Shown piece after piece: positions 14,941-22,422 of a stretch of DNA of 32,774 nt. Both the position numbers and the translations under genes were made by a program. The stretch comes from Mucilaginibacter sp. (lineage in GTDB: Bacteria > Bacteroidota > Bacteroidia > Sphingobacteriales > Sphingobacteriaceae): NCBI GenBank assembly GCA_025929405.1, contig JAICMD010000005.1, positions 1-32,774 of the forward strand, read 5' to 3'. How positions within the stretch are numbered: position 1 is the stretch's first letter; each line of letters opens with the position of its first letter. A model generated the notes under the pieces. It searched no databases. It was not told the DNA's origin and was given only the letters and a program-made list of their open reading frames with translations.

Positions 14941-17330
14941 ATAAACTGTATAATTTTCGCCTTACAATATTAAGTATTCTTCTGGTTTTTATTGCTTCGG
15001 CCTGCAGCATTACGCGCCGGTTAAAGCCTAATGAATCATTAGTACGAAAGATCACCATTAAGGGGATGGATAAGGAATTTGCAGATATGGCTGTAAACTA
15101 TGTGGACAAGCAACAGCAACCCAACAACATACTTAATCTGCAGTTTTATTACCTTTTCAGCAAAAACGGAAAAAAAAATATAGGCGAGCCACCTGCCATA
15201 CTGGATAGCAACCTGGTTGAGTTTTCGCGCTACCAGATTGAACGCTTTATACAAAGTAAGGGCTATTTAAAAGCAAAGGTTACCGATACCATTGTAATTA
15301 AAAAGAAAAAGGCCGAGCTGATATTTACTACCGTACAGGGGCCAATGTTCCGTTTCCGTAAACTGGATGATAGTATACCTGATAAAAAGGTATCAGACCT
15401 ATACCAAACCTATCGTCACAGGTTATCACATGTGCAGCCGGGCGGCCGCTTTGATACAGATAGCCTGGCAGCCGATCGTGACGAGTTTTTCCAGGTGATG
15501 AAACGTAACGGGTATTATGATTTTTATCGTCAATACATGAATTTTAATTACGATTCGACCTATAACAGGAGCATTGTAGATATAAAAACCATTATTGATA
15601 ACCCGCCTAACAAAGCTGCGCACCCGGTTTATACTATTAACAATACACTGATTACCATATTTAAAAGTAACGGTAAACCTGATACATTAAATAAGCCGGA
15701 TACCATTCAGGTTGATTCGCAATATAGATTTGTTGATTATTCGCACAGATTTAAGCCACGTGTGGTAACTGATTATATTTTCCAGAAAAAAGGCGAAATA
15801 TATGATGTAGACATGCAAACGTTAACTACTTCGCGGCTTTCGGAGTTAAATGTTTTCGGAAACGTGCCCAATCCAACCTATATTAAGCTTGCCGACAGCA
15901 CCAATCGTTTAAATACCAAAATAGATATTGTTCCGCTTAAACGAATGTCTGACCGGGTGGAGGGCGAATTTTTATTTAGTGGCGGACGCTATGGTTATAA
16001 CCTGGGCAATACGTTTACCGAGCGCAATATTTTTAAGGAGGCGGCCATATTACAGCTAAAATTTAACGCCAGTGTATTGTACGATAATGGTACCAGTTCT
16101 ATTGACCCCGGTGGTGTGGAAAACCAGGAGTTTAAAATAGGTGCAAGCCTTGCATACCCACGTATAATATCGCCGTTCCACTTTGCTAAACCAGGCAAAT
16201 ATGGGGTGCCGCATACTACCTTCTCTACCAACTATTCGTTGTTCTTTCAAAAAGGATTAGTGCAGCGCAACAGCTTTATAACCTCTGTTACGTATGATTT
16301 CTACGAAACAGCCAATAAATCGCATAGTGTTACGCCTATTAGTATTGAATATTCAAAAGGCACTATTGACCCTGATGCCTACCGGCAGTTGCTGGCTAAT
16401 AACCGCTATTCGTATGTTTACCTTATTGGCCGTACAGTGTTTACAACCGGTAGCCAGTATACTTATCAGGTAAATGCCAACCAGCTAAACACCTTACGTG
16501 ATTTTACCTATTTCCGCGGATCGCTTGATGTAGGGGGCAATGTGTTATCGGGCTTAACCAACATTTTAAATACTAAAAGGGATTCTTTGGGTCAGCGCAC
16601 CATTTTTGGTTATACGTTTTCGCAGTATACCAAAGCCGAAATTGATCTTAGGTTTTATCGCAGTTTGGGTGGCGACCGCCAGTTTATTTTCCGTTTAAAC
16701 CCGGGTATAGGCATCCCTTATGGCAATAGCAATCAGCTTATTTTTGAAAAGGATTTTTATGCCGGTGGCGCTAATGATATGCGCGCCTGGTTACCTCGTA
16801 CACTTGGTCCCGGTCAGTTTAACCGTGCCAGTTATGGTACAAGTGCTACCGCTGATACCATCCGTGGCAGATTAAAATATCTTGACCAGTTTGGCGAGAT
16901 AAAACTGGTAGCCAATGCTGAATACCGCTATAAAATTGCCAATAACTTTTTTGGTTCAGTATTAAAGGGCGCATTGTTTATGGATGCGGGTAACGTTTGG
17001 CGCCTGCATAAACAGCCTGAAAATCCCGGCGGCGAATTTAGGTTGAGCAACCTGTGGCAGTCAACCGCAATTGGTATAGGTACAGGTTTACGGTTTGATC
17101 TTGGTTTCTTTGTTTTCAGGCTTGATGCTGCATTTAAGTTCAAGGACCCTCAGTTTAACGGCGCAGACCAATGGGTACTTCTCAGACACGGTGATGAACT
17201 ATTTAAAACCGGCGACTTTAAACGCGCCTATCAAAATGCTAACAAAACAGGCGTTAATGATGATGGCAGTATACGTGGCGATACCTATGGCTTTATGCAG
17301 TTAAACTTTGGTATAGGGATGCCGTTTTAG
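14931..17330 (+). CDS. tamL: TamL: lipidated TamA/BamA-superfamily outer-membrane protein
   Basis: Outer-membrane Omp85-superfamily protein. POTRA-like domains cover the N-terminal half (for example VRKITIKGMDKEFADMAVNYV), and a C-terminal 16-strand-type barrel (FAGGANDMRAWLPRTLGPG, ending LNFGIGMPF) terminates in Phe. A lipoprotein signal ends at LVFIASAC, with the lipidated Cys at residue 25 from the chosen start. A lipidated TamA homologue is the Bacteroidota TamL, which pairs with TamB in outer-membrane homeostasis. No ATG exists before the signal peptide: the only in-frame starts are TTG at 14925 and TTG at 14931, and the second is taken (799 residues). No tamB is in the window. It is divergent from, and overlaps, trmH. 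Confidence 0.85.
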   Translation: MKAYKLYNFRLTILSILLVFIASACSITRRLKPNESLVRKITIKGMDKEFADMAVNYVDKQQQPNNILNLQFYYLFSKNGKKNIGEPPAILDSNLVEFSRYQIERFIQSKGYLKAKVTDTIVIKKKKAELIFTTVQGPMFRFRKLDDSIPDKKVSDLYQTYRHRLSHVQPGGRFDTDSLAADRDEFFQVMKRNGYYDFYRQYMNFNYDSTYNRSIVDIKTIIDNPPNKAAHPVYTINNTLITIFKSNGKPDTLNKPDTIQVDSQYRFVDYSHRFKPRVVTDYIFQKKGEIYDVDMQTLTTSRLSELNVFGNVPNPTYIKLADSTNRLNTKIDIVPLKRMSDRVEGEFLFSGGRYGYNLGNTFTERNIFKEAAILQLKFNASVLYDNGTSSIDPGGVENQEFKIGASLAYPRIISPFHFAKPGKYGVPHTTFSTNYSLFFQKGLVQRNSFITSVTYDFYETANKSHSVTPISIEYSKGTIDPDAYRQLLANNRYSYVYLIGRTVFTTGSQYTYQVNANQLNTLRDFTYFRGSLDVGGNVLSGLTNILNTKRDSLGQRTIFGYTFSQYTKAEIDLRFYRSLGGDRQFIFRLNPGIGIPYGNSNQLIFEKDFYAGGANDMRAWLPRTLGPGQFNRASYGTSATADTIRGRLKYLDQFGEIKLVANAEYRYKIANNFFGSVLKGALFMDAGNVWRLHKQPENPGGEFRLSNLWQSTAIGIGTGLRFDLGFFVFRLDAAFKFKDPQFNGADQWVLLRHGDELFKTGDFKRAYQNANKTGVNDDGSIRGDTYGFMQLNFGIGMPF

Positions 17331-17336
17331 ATGTGC

Positions 17337-17486
17337 AGATGACATGTAAATGTGCAGATGCGTGAATATGCAGGGATGATTTTATTATACCAAAACGACA
17401 GCTATTTAATTGATAGGCAATAATATGCACATACGCACATCTGCATATCTGCACATTTTTTTCATCTGCACATTTACATGTCATCT
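17337..17486. repeat. Inverted-repeat element built from TGTGCAGATG units
   Basis: A 24-bp stretch at 17337-17360 recurs as its exact reverse complement at 17463-17486. The inner flanks repeat the same word (GCAGATG, ATATGCA, TGTGC) several more times in both orientations, including CACATCTGCATATCTGCACA at 17426-17457. The element fills the whole gap between tamL and the next reverse gene, and its right arm overlaps that gene's stop codon. It looks like a dispersed REP-type element and can also fold as a terminator between the convergent genes. Confidence 0.75.
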
Positions 17487-18017
17487 AAACATCGCTTTTA
17501 ACCCATCAAATATACTCTCAAAAAATGTTGGGATACTGAGGCCGTTGTGATGGTTAAAGTATAAAAAGATACAGAAGATGATAGCTGCAATAATAATGAA
17601 CCTCTTAAATATATAGCTTAATAATATCAGCGCGATGGGAATTGCAAGTAGCAATATCCAACTGATATGTATGGGGCTTAGCTTATCATCATGCTTGTAA
17701 ATGTAATAAAGCAGTGAGTGCGCGCCCGAATCATTTACATGCTTAACGTATAAAAAGGTTGAACGCTCTATTTTATGCCGATAAAATGCCGTGCCCTTAT
17801 CAAACACCATTTCCTGCTGAAAACCATTGATTGTAAAGCTATAGGTGCCGCTTACATCTTCGCGGATATTATTTAATGAATCGGTAGCTACAATGGCTAT
17901 TTCGTTTTGAGCGAAGGGATTTTCCTTAACTACAAAATGATTAACAGACAAGGTATCGGCAAAAGCCAAACCTATAATAAACAACTGGAGCAGGCAGGCA
18001 AGCAGTATTTTTTTCAT
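17481..18017 (-). CDS. Uncharacterised exported membrane protein
   Basis: Not recognised. It has a Sec signal peptide (MKKILLACLLQLFIIGLAFA, about residues 1-20) and an exported domain of about 95 residues with beta-rich character. Two adjacent hydrophobic segments (ISWILLLAIPIALILLSYIF and FIIIAAIIFCIFLYF) and a short tail follow, so the N-terminal domain is probably periplasmic and anchored in the inner membrane. No enzymatic motif or cysteine pair was seen. The gene stands alone between the tamL repeat element and an inverted repeat, and its stop codon lies inside the right arm of the 17337-17486 element. Confidence 0.75.
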   Translation of the reverse strand: MKKILLACLLQLFIIGLAFADTLSVNHFVVKENPFAQNEIAIVATDSLNNIREDVSGTYSFTINGFQQEMVFDKGTAFYRHKIERSTFLYVKHVNDSGAHSLLYYIYKHDDKLSPIHISWILLLAIPIALILLSYIFKRFIIIAAIIFCIFLYFNHHNGLSIPTFFESIFDGLKAMFR

Positions 18018-18100
18018 ACACCAATATTATCAACAATAATTAAAAGTAGTTAATAATATGATATATTGTTTTAAAAGATTACTTGGAAGGATTAAAAGAA

Positions 18101-18145
18101 TGAAGATTAAAGATTAGTGAACTATGAACTAATCTTTAATCTTCA
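18101..18145. terminator. 18-bp inverted repeat after yceI
   Basis: TGAAGATTAAAGATTAGT (18101-18118) and its exact reverse complement (18128-18145) flank a 9-base loop. It starts 16 bases past the yceI stop codon, so it may end or stabilise that transcript. It lacks a clear T-run and could instead be a dispersed intergenic repeat. Confidence 0.6.
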
Positions 18146-18160
18146 ACAACTAATATTTGA

Positions 18161-18736
18161 TTACGATTTCCCAAACTCGCCGTTGGCGGTAATAGTTACT
18201 TCATCGCCAATTATTGCACCGCCAAAGCTTTTGCCGAAACCAAAATCCGAACGTTTAAGCGTGCCGGTAACTTTAAAGCCTGCATTTTCTTTTTGTGTTT
18301 GCGGGTTTACAATGGTAGCACGATGCCAAAGGTCCATAGTTACCGGTTTGGTAACGCCATTTAGGGTAAGGTTACCTACCAGTTTAAAATGATTAGGGGT
18401 AGTTGGCGTAATTGATGTGCTTACAAAATTTATGGTTGGGTACTTGGTTACATCAAAAAAATCGGCGCTTTTAAGGTGTGTGTCGCGTTTTTCATTATCG
18501 GTATTTAATGATGCTGTTTGTGCAACCAGGGTAATTTTAGCATCGCTGAAATCAGGCTTTGCGCTGATGATAGTTACATCAAAATCTTTAAAAAAGCCGT
18601 CAACATCTGATACCATCAGGTGTGTAACCGTAAATTGTAAACGGGCATGCGCTTTATCAACTTTCCAGGTTGATTGTGCAAAAATAGTTGTAACTGTAAG
18701 TGCAGCAACAGTTAACAGGGCGAAGATCTTTTTCAT
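18161..18736 (-). CDS. YceI-family periplasmic lipid-binding-like protein
   Basis: Exported lipocalin-like beta-barrel protein of the YceI family, whose members bind polyisoprenoid or amide lipids in the periplasm; the ligand here is unknown. The signal peptide is residues 1-21 (MKKIFALLTVAALTVTTIFAQ). The mature part begins with the characteristic WKVDKAHARLQFTVTHLMVSDVDGFFKDFD. LNTDNEKRDTHLKSADFFDVTKYPTINFVS is the family core signature. The C-terminal GDEVTITANGEFGK completes it. At 191 residues it is a single complete domain. It follows dpp4 on the same strand but is separated by a strong palindrome and has its own promoter-like sequence. Confidence 0.92.
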   Translation of the reverse strand: MKKIFALLTVAALTVTTIFAQSTWKVDKAHARLQFTVTHLMVSDVDGFFKDFDVTIISAKPDFSDAKITLVAQTASLNTDNEKRDTHLKSADFFDVTKYPTINFVSTSITPTTPNHFKLVGNLTLNGVTKPVTMDLWHRATIVNPQTQKENAGFKVTGTLKRSDFGFGKSFGGAIIGDEVTITANGEFGKS

Positions 18737-18764
18737 TTTTGTGAATGTATGTTTAATTATTTCA

Positions 18765-18795
18765 CAAAAATATATTTATGATTTATAAGTCACAA
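18765..18795 (-). promoter_or_regulatory. yceI promoter (TTG-N20-TATTTTTG)
   Basis: On the reverse strand TTG (18795-18793) is followed after 20 bases by TATTTTTG (18772-18765), a full -7 match 29 bases before the yceI ATG. The -33 box lies inside the left arm of the dpp4 terminator palindrome. Confidence 0.55.
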
Positions 18796-18826
18796 AATAA
18801 ATGTTTAAACATTTATTTTGTGACTT
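18787..18826 (-). terminator. 40-bp perfect palindrome, dpp4 terminator
   Basis: AAGTCACAAAATAAATGTTT (18787-18806) is directly followed by its exact reverse complement (18807-18826). It lies 12 bases past the dpp4 stop codon on the dpp4 strand, so termination is the simplest role. It has no spacer, so the real loop would be the central TTTAAA. Confidence 0.7.
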
Positions 18827-18838
18827 TGCTGTGTTAGT

Positions 18839-21085
18839 TTACTTGTTGTTTAGGTTAGGCAGATTATTATTACCTTTTAAATAACGCTCAAGGTATTGGA
18901 AGCTTACGTCTTTAATTAAAACAGCGCTTTGCGAATTATAGGCTGCCCCGTGCGCGCCTTTAGGATAAATGCGCAATTCGGCGTCTTTACCTGCATCGGT
19001 AAGGGCAGTTAATAACTGCATGGTGTTTGCCGGGTGCACATTATCATCGCTCATGGAGTGTATCAGTAATAAATGATCCTTTAAATTACCGGCATAAGTC
19101 ATAGCCGAGCTGGCTTTATAGCCGGCTGCGTTATTGTTTGCCAAGCCCATGTAACGTTCGGTATAAATATCATCATAAAGTGTCCAATCGGTAACCGGCG
19201 AGTTGGCTATACCTACCTTAAATACACCCGGATGTGTAAGCAAGCTATAAACTGTGCTGTAACCTCCATAGCTGGTGCCCATTATAGCAATTTTATCAGC
19301 ATCAACAAAAGGCATTTTGCTTAAATAGCGGGTAGTTTCAACAAAATCATTGCTCTCCCATTTACCCAGTTGCTTGTAAACTATTTTCATAAAAGCACTG
19401 CCATAGTTGGCAATGCCACGGTTATTTACATCAACTACAATGTAGCCGTTTTGAGCAAGCCATTGCTGCCAGCCATCGGTGTAAAACTTATTAAATACAT
19501 CGTGCGATTCAGGCCCGCCGTAAACGGTCATTACTACGGGATATTTTTTATCCGGATCAAAGTTAAATGGCTTTATCATGTAGCCATCAAGCATAACGCC
19601 GTCGCTGGTTTTAAATTTAAACAGTTCAGGAGTTGAATATGCGTGTGTGGCTACAAAGTTGCTTACTGCAGCATTATCTTCCATCATTTTAAGCTGCGTG
19701 CCTTTGTTGTTGCGCAGAGCTACATGTAAAGGTGTAGTAAGGTTACTGTATTCATCCAGGTAATACCTGGCATCGGGCGACATATTAATATCATGAAATC
19801 CGCTTATATCTGATAGTTTGGTTTTCTGACTGCCATCATATTTGATAGAGTAGAATTGCTGCTCCAAACCGCCCGTTTCGGCTGATAAATAATAAATGGT
19901 TTGTGTTTTGGGGTCAATGCGCGATACTTTGATCATATCCCAATCGCCTGTGGTAACCTGATTAAGTAACTTACCATCATAGCTGTACCGGTAAATATGG
20001 TAATAGCCCGACCGGTCAGAAACCCAAAAAAACTCTTTAGCCTTTTCGGGGAAGTAAACCATATCGTTTACATCGGTATAAAAATCAAATACAGCCACCC
20101 AGGTGGTGTTTTTTTCTTCAAGTACTACATGATGTTCGCCGGTTTTAACATTAAAAAAGTATAGCTTCATGTGGTTCTGTGCGCGATTAAGCGTCATCAG
20201 CGCCAATACATCCGGGTTGCTTGTCCAGTAAATACGCGGTGTATAATAATCGCCGGTTTCATCAGGCTTTAGCCATATATTTTTGCCGGTGGCAACGTCA
20301 ACTACACCAATCCTTACAGTTGGGTTAGTATCACCCACCTGAGGGATAGGGATATGTATATTATCGTTATGATGCCCTTCGTAATTGGTCATTTCAAAAT
20401 CAGGCACCTTATGCTCATCAAACTGCCAGTAAGCTATGTACTTGTTATCGGGCGACCAGTTCCAGGCCTGTGCCTGTCCAAACTCTTCTTCGTACACCCA
20501 ATCGTAATGGCCGTTAAATATGCCATTTTCGCTGGTTTTATCGTGGGTTAGCTGCTTTTCTTTTCCGGTAGCAAAATCATATACATACATATTACCATTA
20601 CGCTCTACGCCAACCTTTTTTCCATCGGGCGATAGCTCAGCCGTACGAGCATCCTTAGCAGCCTGTTTAAGCTTTTTAGTGGCCAGATCGTACACAAAGT
20701 AATTAGATATGCCCGAACGACGATAGATAGGCCTGAAATCGGTTTGAAAAACCAGGTATTTGGAATCATGTGACCATTGGAAAGATTCGTATTCAAATGG
20801 TTTGGCAGTACCCGGGAAGGTAAATCCTTTACTGGTAAATATAAGCTCATCTTTTAACGTAGCCGGTTCCATAGAGCGTATCTCGTCATTAACGATGTAC
20901 GAATATTTTTGGCCGCCGTTTATCCAGTTCACACTCTCAGGGCCGGGCAGACCACGTAGTCGTGACGTGGCACGCATGGCATCAATAAGCGAGGTATATT
21001 CCGGTTTATTTTGGGCCATTGATCCGGCAGAGGATAGCAATAGCAACACGCATGTTATGCGTAAAGTAAGTTTGGTACTCATCAT
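18839..21085 (-). CDS. Dipeptidyl peptidase IV (S9B family)
   Basis: Exported serine exopeptidase that removes X-Pro or X-Ala dipeptides from peptide N-termini. A signal peptide spans residues 1-24 (ending GSMAQ), followed by an eight-bladed propeller and a C-terminal alpha/beta hydrolase domain. The DPP IV-specific Glu pair that holds the substrate amino terminus is present in YDWVYEEEFG (Glu199-201). The triad is Ser605 in GTSYGGYS, Asp680 in HSMSDDNVH and His712 in PKGAHG. YGGPESHDV is the oxyanion-loop region. The nucleophile motif has Thr where most DPP IV have Trp (GWSYGG). At 748 residues it is full length. A second ATG (codon 2) is an alternative start. It is monocistronic, with its own promoter and terminator. 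Confidence 0.93.
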   Translation of the reverse strand: MMSTKLTLRITCVLLLLSSAGSMAQNKPEYTSLIDAMRATSRLRGLPGPESVNWINGGQKYSYIVNDEIRSMEPATLKDELIFTSKGFTFPGTAKPFEYESFQWSHDSKYLVFQTDFRPIYRRSGISNYFVYDLATKKLKQAAKDARTAELSPDGKKVGVERNGNMYVYDFATGKEKQLTHDKTSENGIFNGHYDWVYEEEFGQAQAWNWSPDNKYIAYWQFDEHKVPDFEMTNYEGHHNDNIHIPIPQVGDTNPTVRIGVVDVATGKNIWLKPDETGDYYTPRIYWTSNPDVLALMTLNRAQNHMKLYFFNVKTGEHHVVLEEKNTTWVAVFDFYTDVNDMVYFPEKAKEFFWVSDRSGYYHIYRYSYDGKLLNQVTTGDWDMIKVSRIDPKTQTIYYLSAETGGLEQQFYSIKYDGSQKTKLSDISGFHDINMSPDARYYLDEYSNLTTPLHVALRNNKGTQLKMMEDNAAVSNFVATHAYSTPELFKFKTSDGVMLDGYMIKPFNFDPDKKYPVVMTVYGGPESHDVFNKFYTDGWQQWLAQNGYIVVDVNNRGIANYGSAFMKIVYKQLGKWESNDFVETTRYLSKMPFVDADKIAIMGTSYGGYSTVYSLLTHPGVFKVGIANSPVTDWTLYDDIYTERYMGLANNNAAGYKASSAMTYAGNLKDHLLLIHSMSDDNVHPANTMQLLTALTDAGKDAELRIYPKGAHGAAYNSQSAVLIKDVSFQYLERYLKGNNNLPNLNNK

Positions 21086-21104
21086 AAATAATAAAATCAG
21101 TTTT

Positions 21105-21135
21105 TAAAGCTAATAGAATTGAGGCATTTGCGCAA
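21105..21135 (-). promoter_or_regulatory. dpp4 promoter (TTG-N20-TAGCTTTA)
   Basis: On the reverse strand TTG (21135-21133) is followed after 20 bases by TAGCTTTA (21112-21105), matching TAnnTTTG except the last base, 20 bases before the dpp4 start at 21085. Confidence 0.4.
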
Positions 21136-21196
21136 CACTAAACATGCTTGAACTGATTGTCCTTTATTTATTTTGCTGCTGAGGGATGACACTTAT

Positions 21197-22255
21197 TTAT
21201 TCATTTGTTATTTTTAATAATACCATCTCGCTCGAAAAGCCAGGCCCCATGGCCATCATCAGGCCGTAGCCGTCTTCGAAGCCTTCGCTCATAAAACGTT
21301 CAAGCACATATAAAACTGTTGCGCTTGACATATTGCCGTAACCATTCATTACCTCGCGTGTGTGGTGTAAAAAATCGCCCTCAATACCTAATGCATCAGT
21401 ATAAGCATCTAATACTTTTTTGCCGCCGGGATGGAATACAAAGTTTTTAATATCGCTCAATTGCAAATTATGTTTCATTAAAAACTCTGTTATATCATCA
21501 CGTACATGCTCATGTATAAATGTGGGTATATCTTTTGAAAACAATACCTTAAAGCCGGTATCTTTAAACTCCCAGCCCATTACGTCCAGCGAATCGTAAT
21601 ACAACTTGCTGCTTGATGCAATGTAGGTTACCCGCTTATCCCTGCCATGATTATCGCCTTTAACAATGCAGGCTGCAATACCGTCAGAAAATAAGCTCGA
21701 ACCGATAAAATTACTTTTGCTGTAATCGCTTTTTATAAGGGTTAATGAACATAGTTCAACTGCAATAAGTAAAACAACGGCATTGGGGTTTGCCATTGCT
21801 GCGGTATTAGCTTTAGCCATGCCTGATACGCCGCCACCACAACCTAAGCCCCAAATTGGTGTACGGTTTATATTAGGGTTAAGCCGTATTTTGTTAATTA
21901 TTAGCGCATCCATGCTGGGTGTGGCCAGTCCGGTGGTTGATACAAAAAATATATCGGTAATGTCTTCCTTATTAATACCGGCTTTGTTAATACAATCTTC
22001 TGCTGCCTGCACCGAGTAATTCAAGGATATATTTAAATAAGCATCATTCCGTTCCTCAAATGTATTAGGTTGGGCATAGTAGGATAGGGGTTTGCAAAAA
22101 TTGCGTGTATTGATCTCGGTATTATCAAAGGCAAATATTAAACGATCTGTTTGAGGGAAATTAGCCGAAAATAATTCATGAGCTTGTTGTTTTACGGCTT
22201 GCTGATCTGTTTTAAAAGGAAGATCGACCTTTGAAACTGCTGCTATAAATGGCAT
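21197..22255 (-). CDS. Type III polyketide synthase (chalcone/stilbene synthase-like)
   Basis: Homodimeric ketosynthase that extends an acyl-CoA starter with malonyl-CoA and cyclises the chain to pyrones or resorcinols, without an acyl carrier protein. The full Cys-His-Asn triad is seen: Cys139 in WGLGCGGGVSGMA, His275 in NFVFHPGGKK and Asn308 in GYGNMSSATVLYVLE. The family ending MAMGPGFSSEMVLLK is present. The ORF-track start at 22417 is rejected because the ATG at 22255 gives MPFIAAVSKVDLP, the usual opening, and 352 residues, the usual length. The first 54 residues of the longer ORF also overlap the GH115 terminator. It stands alone, without a tailoring gene beside it. The nearest candidate is the ICMT-like methyltransferase at 1327. 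The product is not predictable; alkylpyrones or alkylresorcinols are likely. Confidence 0.93.
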   Translation of the reverse strand: MPFIAAVSKVDLPFKTDQQAVKQQAHELFSANFPQTDRLIFAFDNTEINTRNFCKPLSYYAQPNTFEERNDAYLNISLNYSVQAAEDCINKAGINKEDITDIFFVSTTGLATPSMDALIINKIRLNPNINRTPIWGLGCGGGVSGMAKANTAAMANPNAVVLLIAVELCSLTLIKSDYSKSNFIGSSLFSDGIAACIVKGDNHGRDKRVTYIASSSKLYYDSLDVMGWEFKDTGFKVLFSKDIPTFIHEHVRDDITEFLMKHNLQLSDIKNFVFHPGGKKVLDAYTDALGIEGDFLHHTREVMNGYGNMSSATVLYVLERFMSEGFEDGYGLMMAMGPGFSSEMVLLKITNE

Positions 22256-22364
22256 GTAGTATTTACGTTTGTTTGGATTTATTAGTTGCTTGGGGTTATA
22301 TAATATAAAGGAGTAAGGTAGACAATTGTTTAACAGGTTACATAATAATACATCAAGCAGTAAA

Positions 22365-22390
22365 TAAAAAGGCCACCCAACCGGGCGGCC
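22365..22390 (-). terminator. GH115 rho-independent terminator
   Basis: On the reverse strand GGCCGCCC-GGTT-GGGTGGCC forms an 8-bp stem with one G-U pair and is followed by UUUUUA. It lies 33 bases past the GH115 stop codon and ahead of the polyketide synthase gene, so the two are separate units. Confidence 0.8.
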
Positions 22391-22422
22391 CTCAAACAAA
22401 TCAAACTTATATAACAATTATT

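Noticed and set aside
22256-22417. 54-residue N-terminal extension of the type III polyketide synthase
   Set aside because: It overlaps the GH115 terminator, has no family similarity, and the ATG at 22255 gives the usual MPFIAAV opening.
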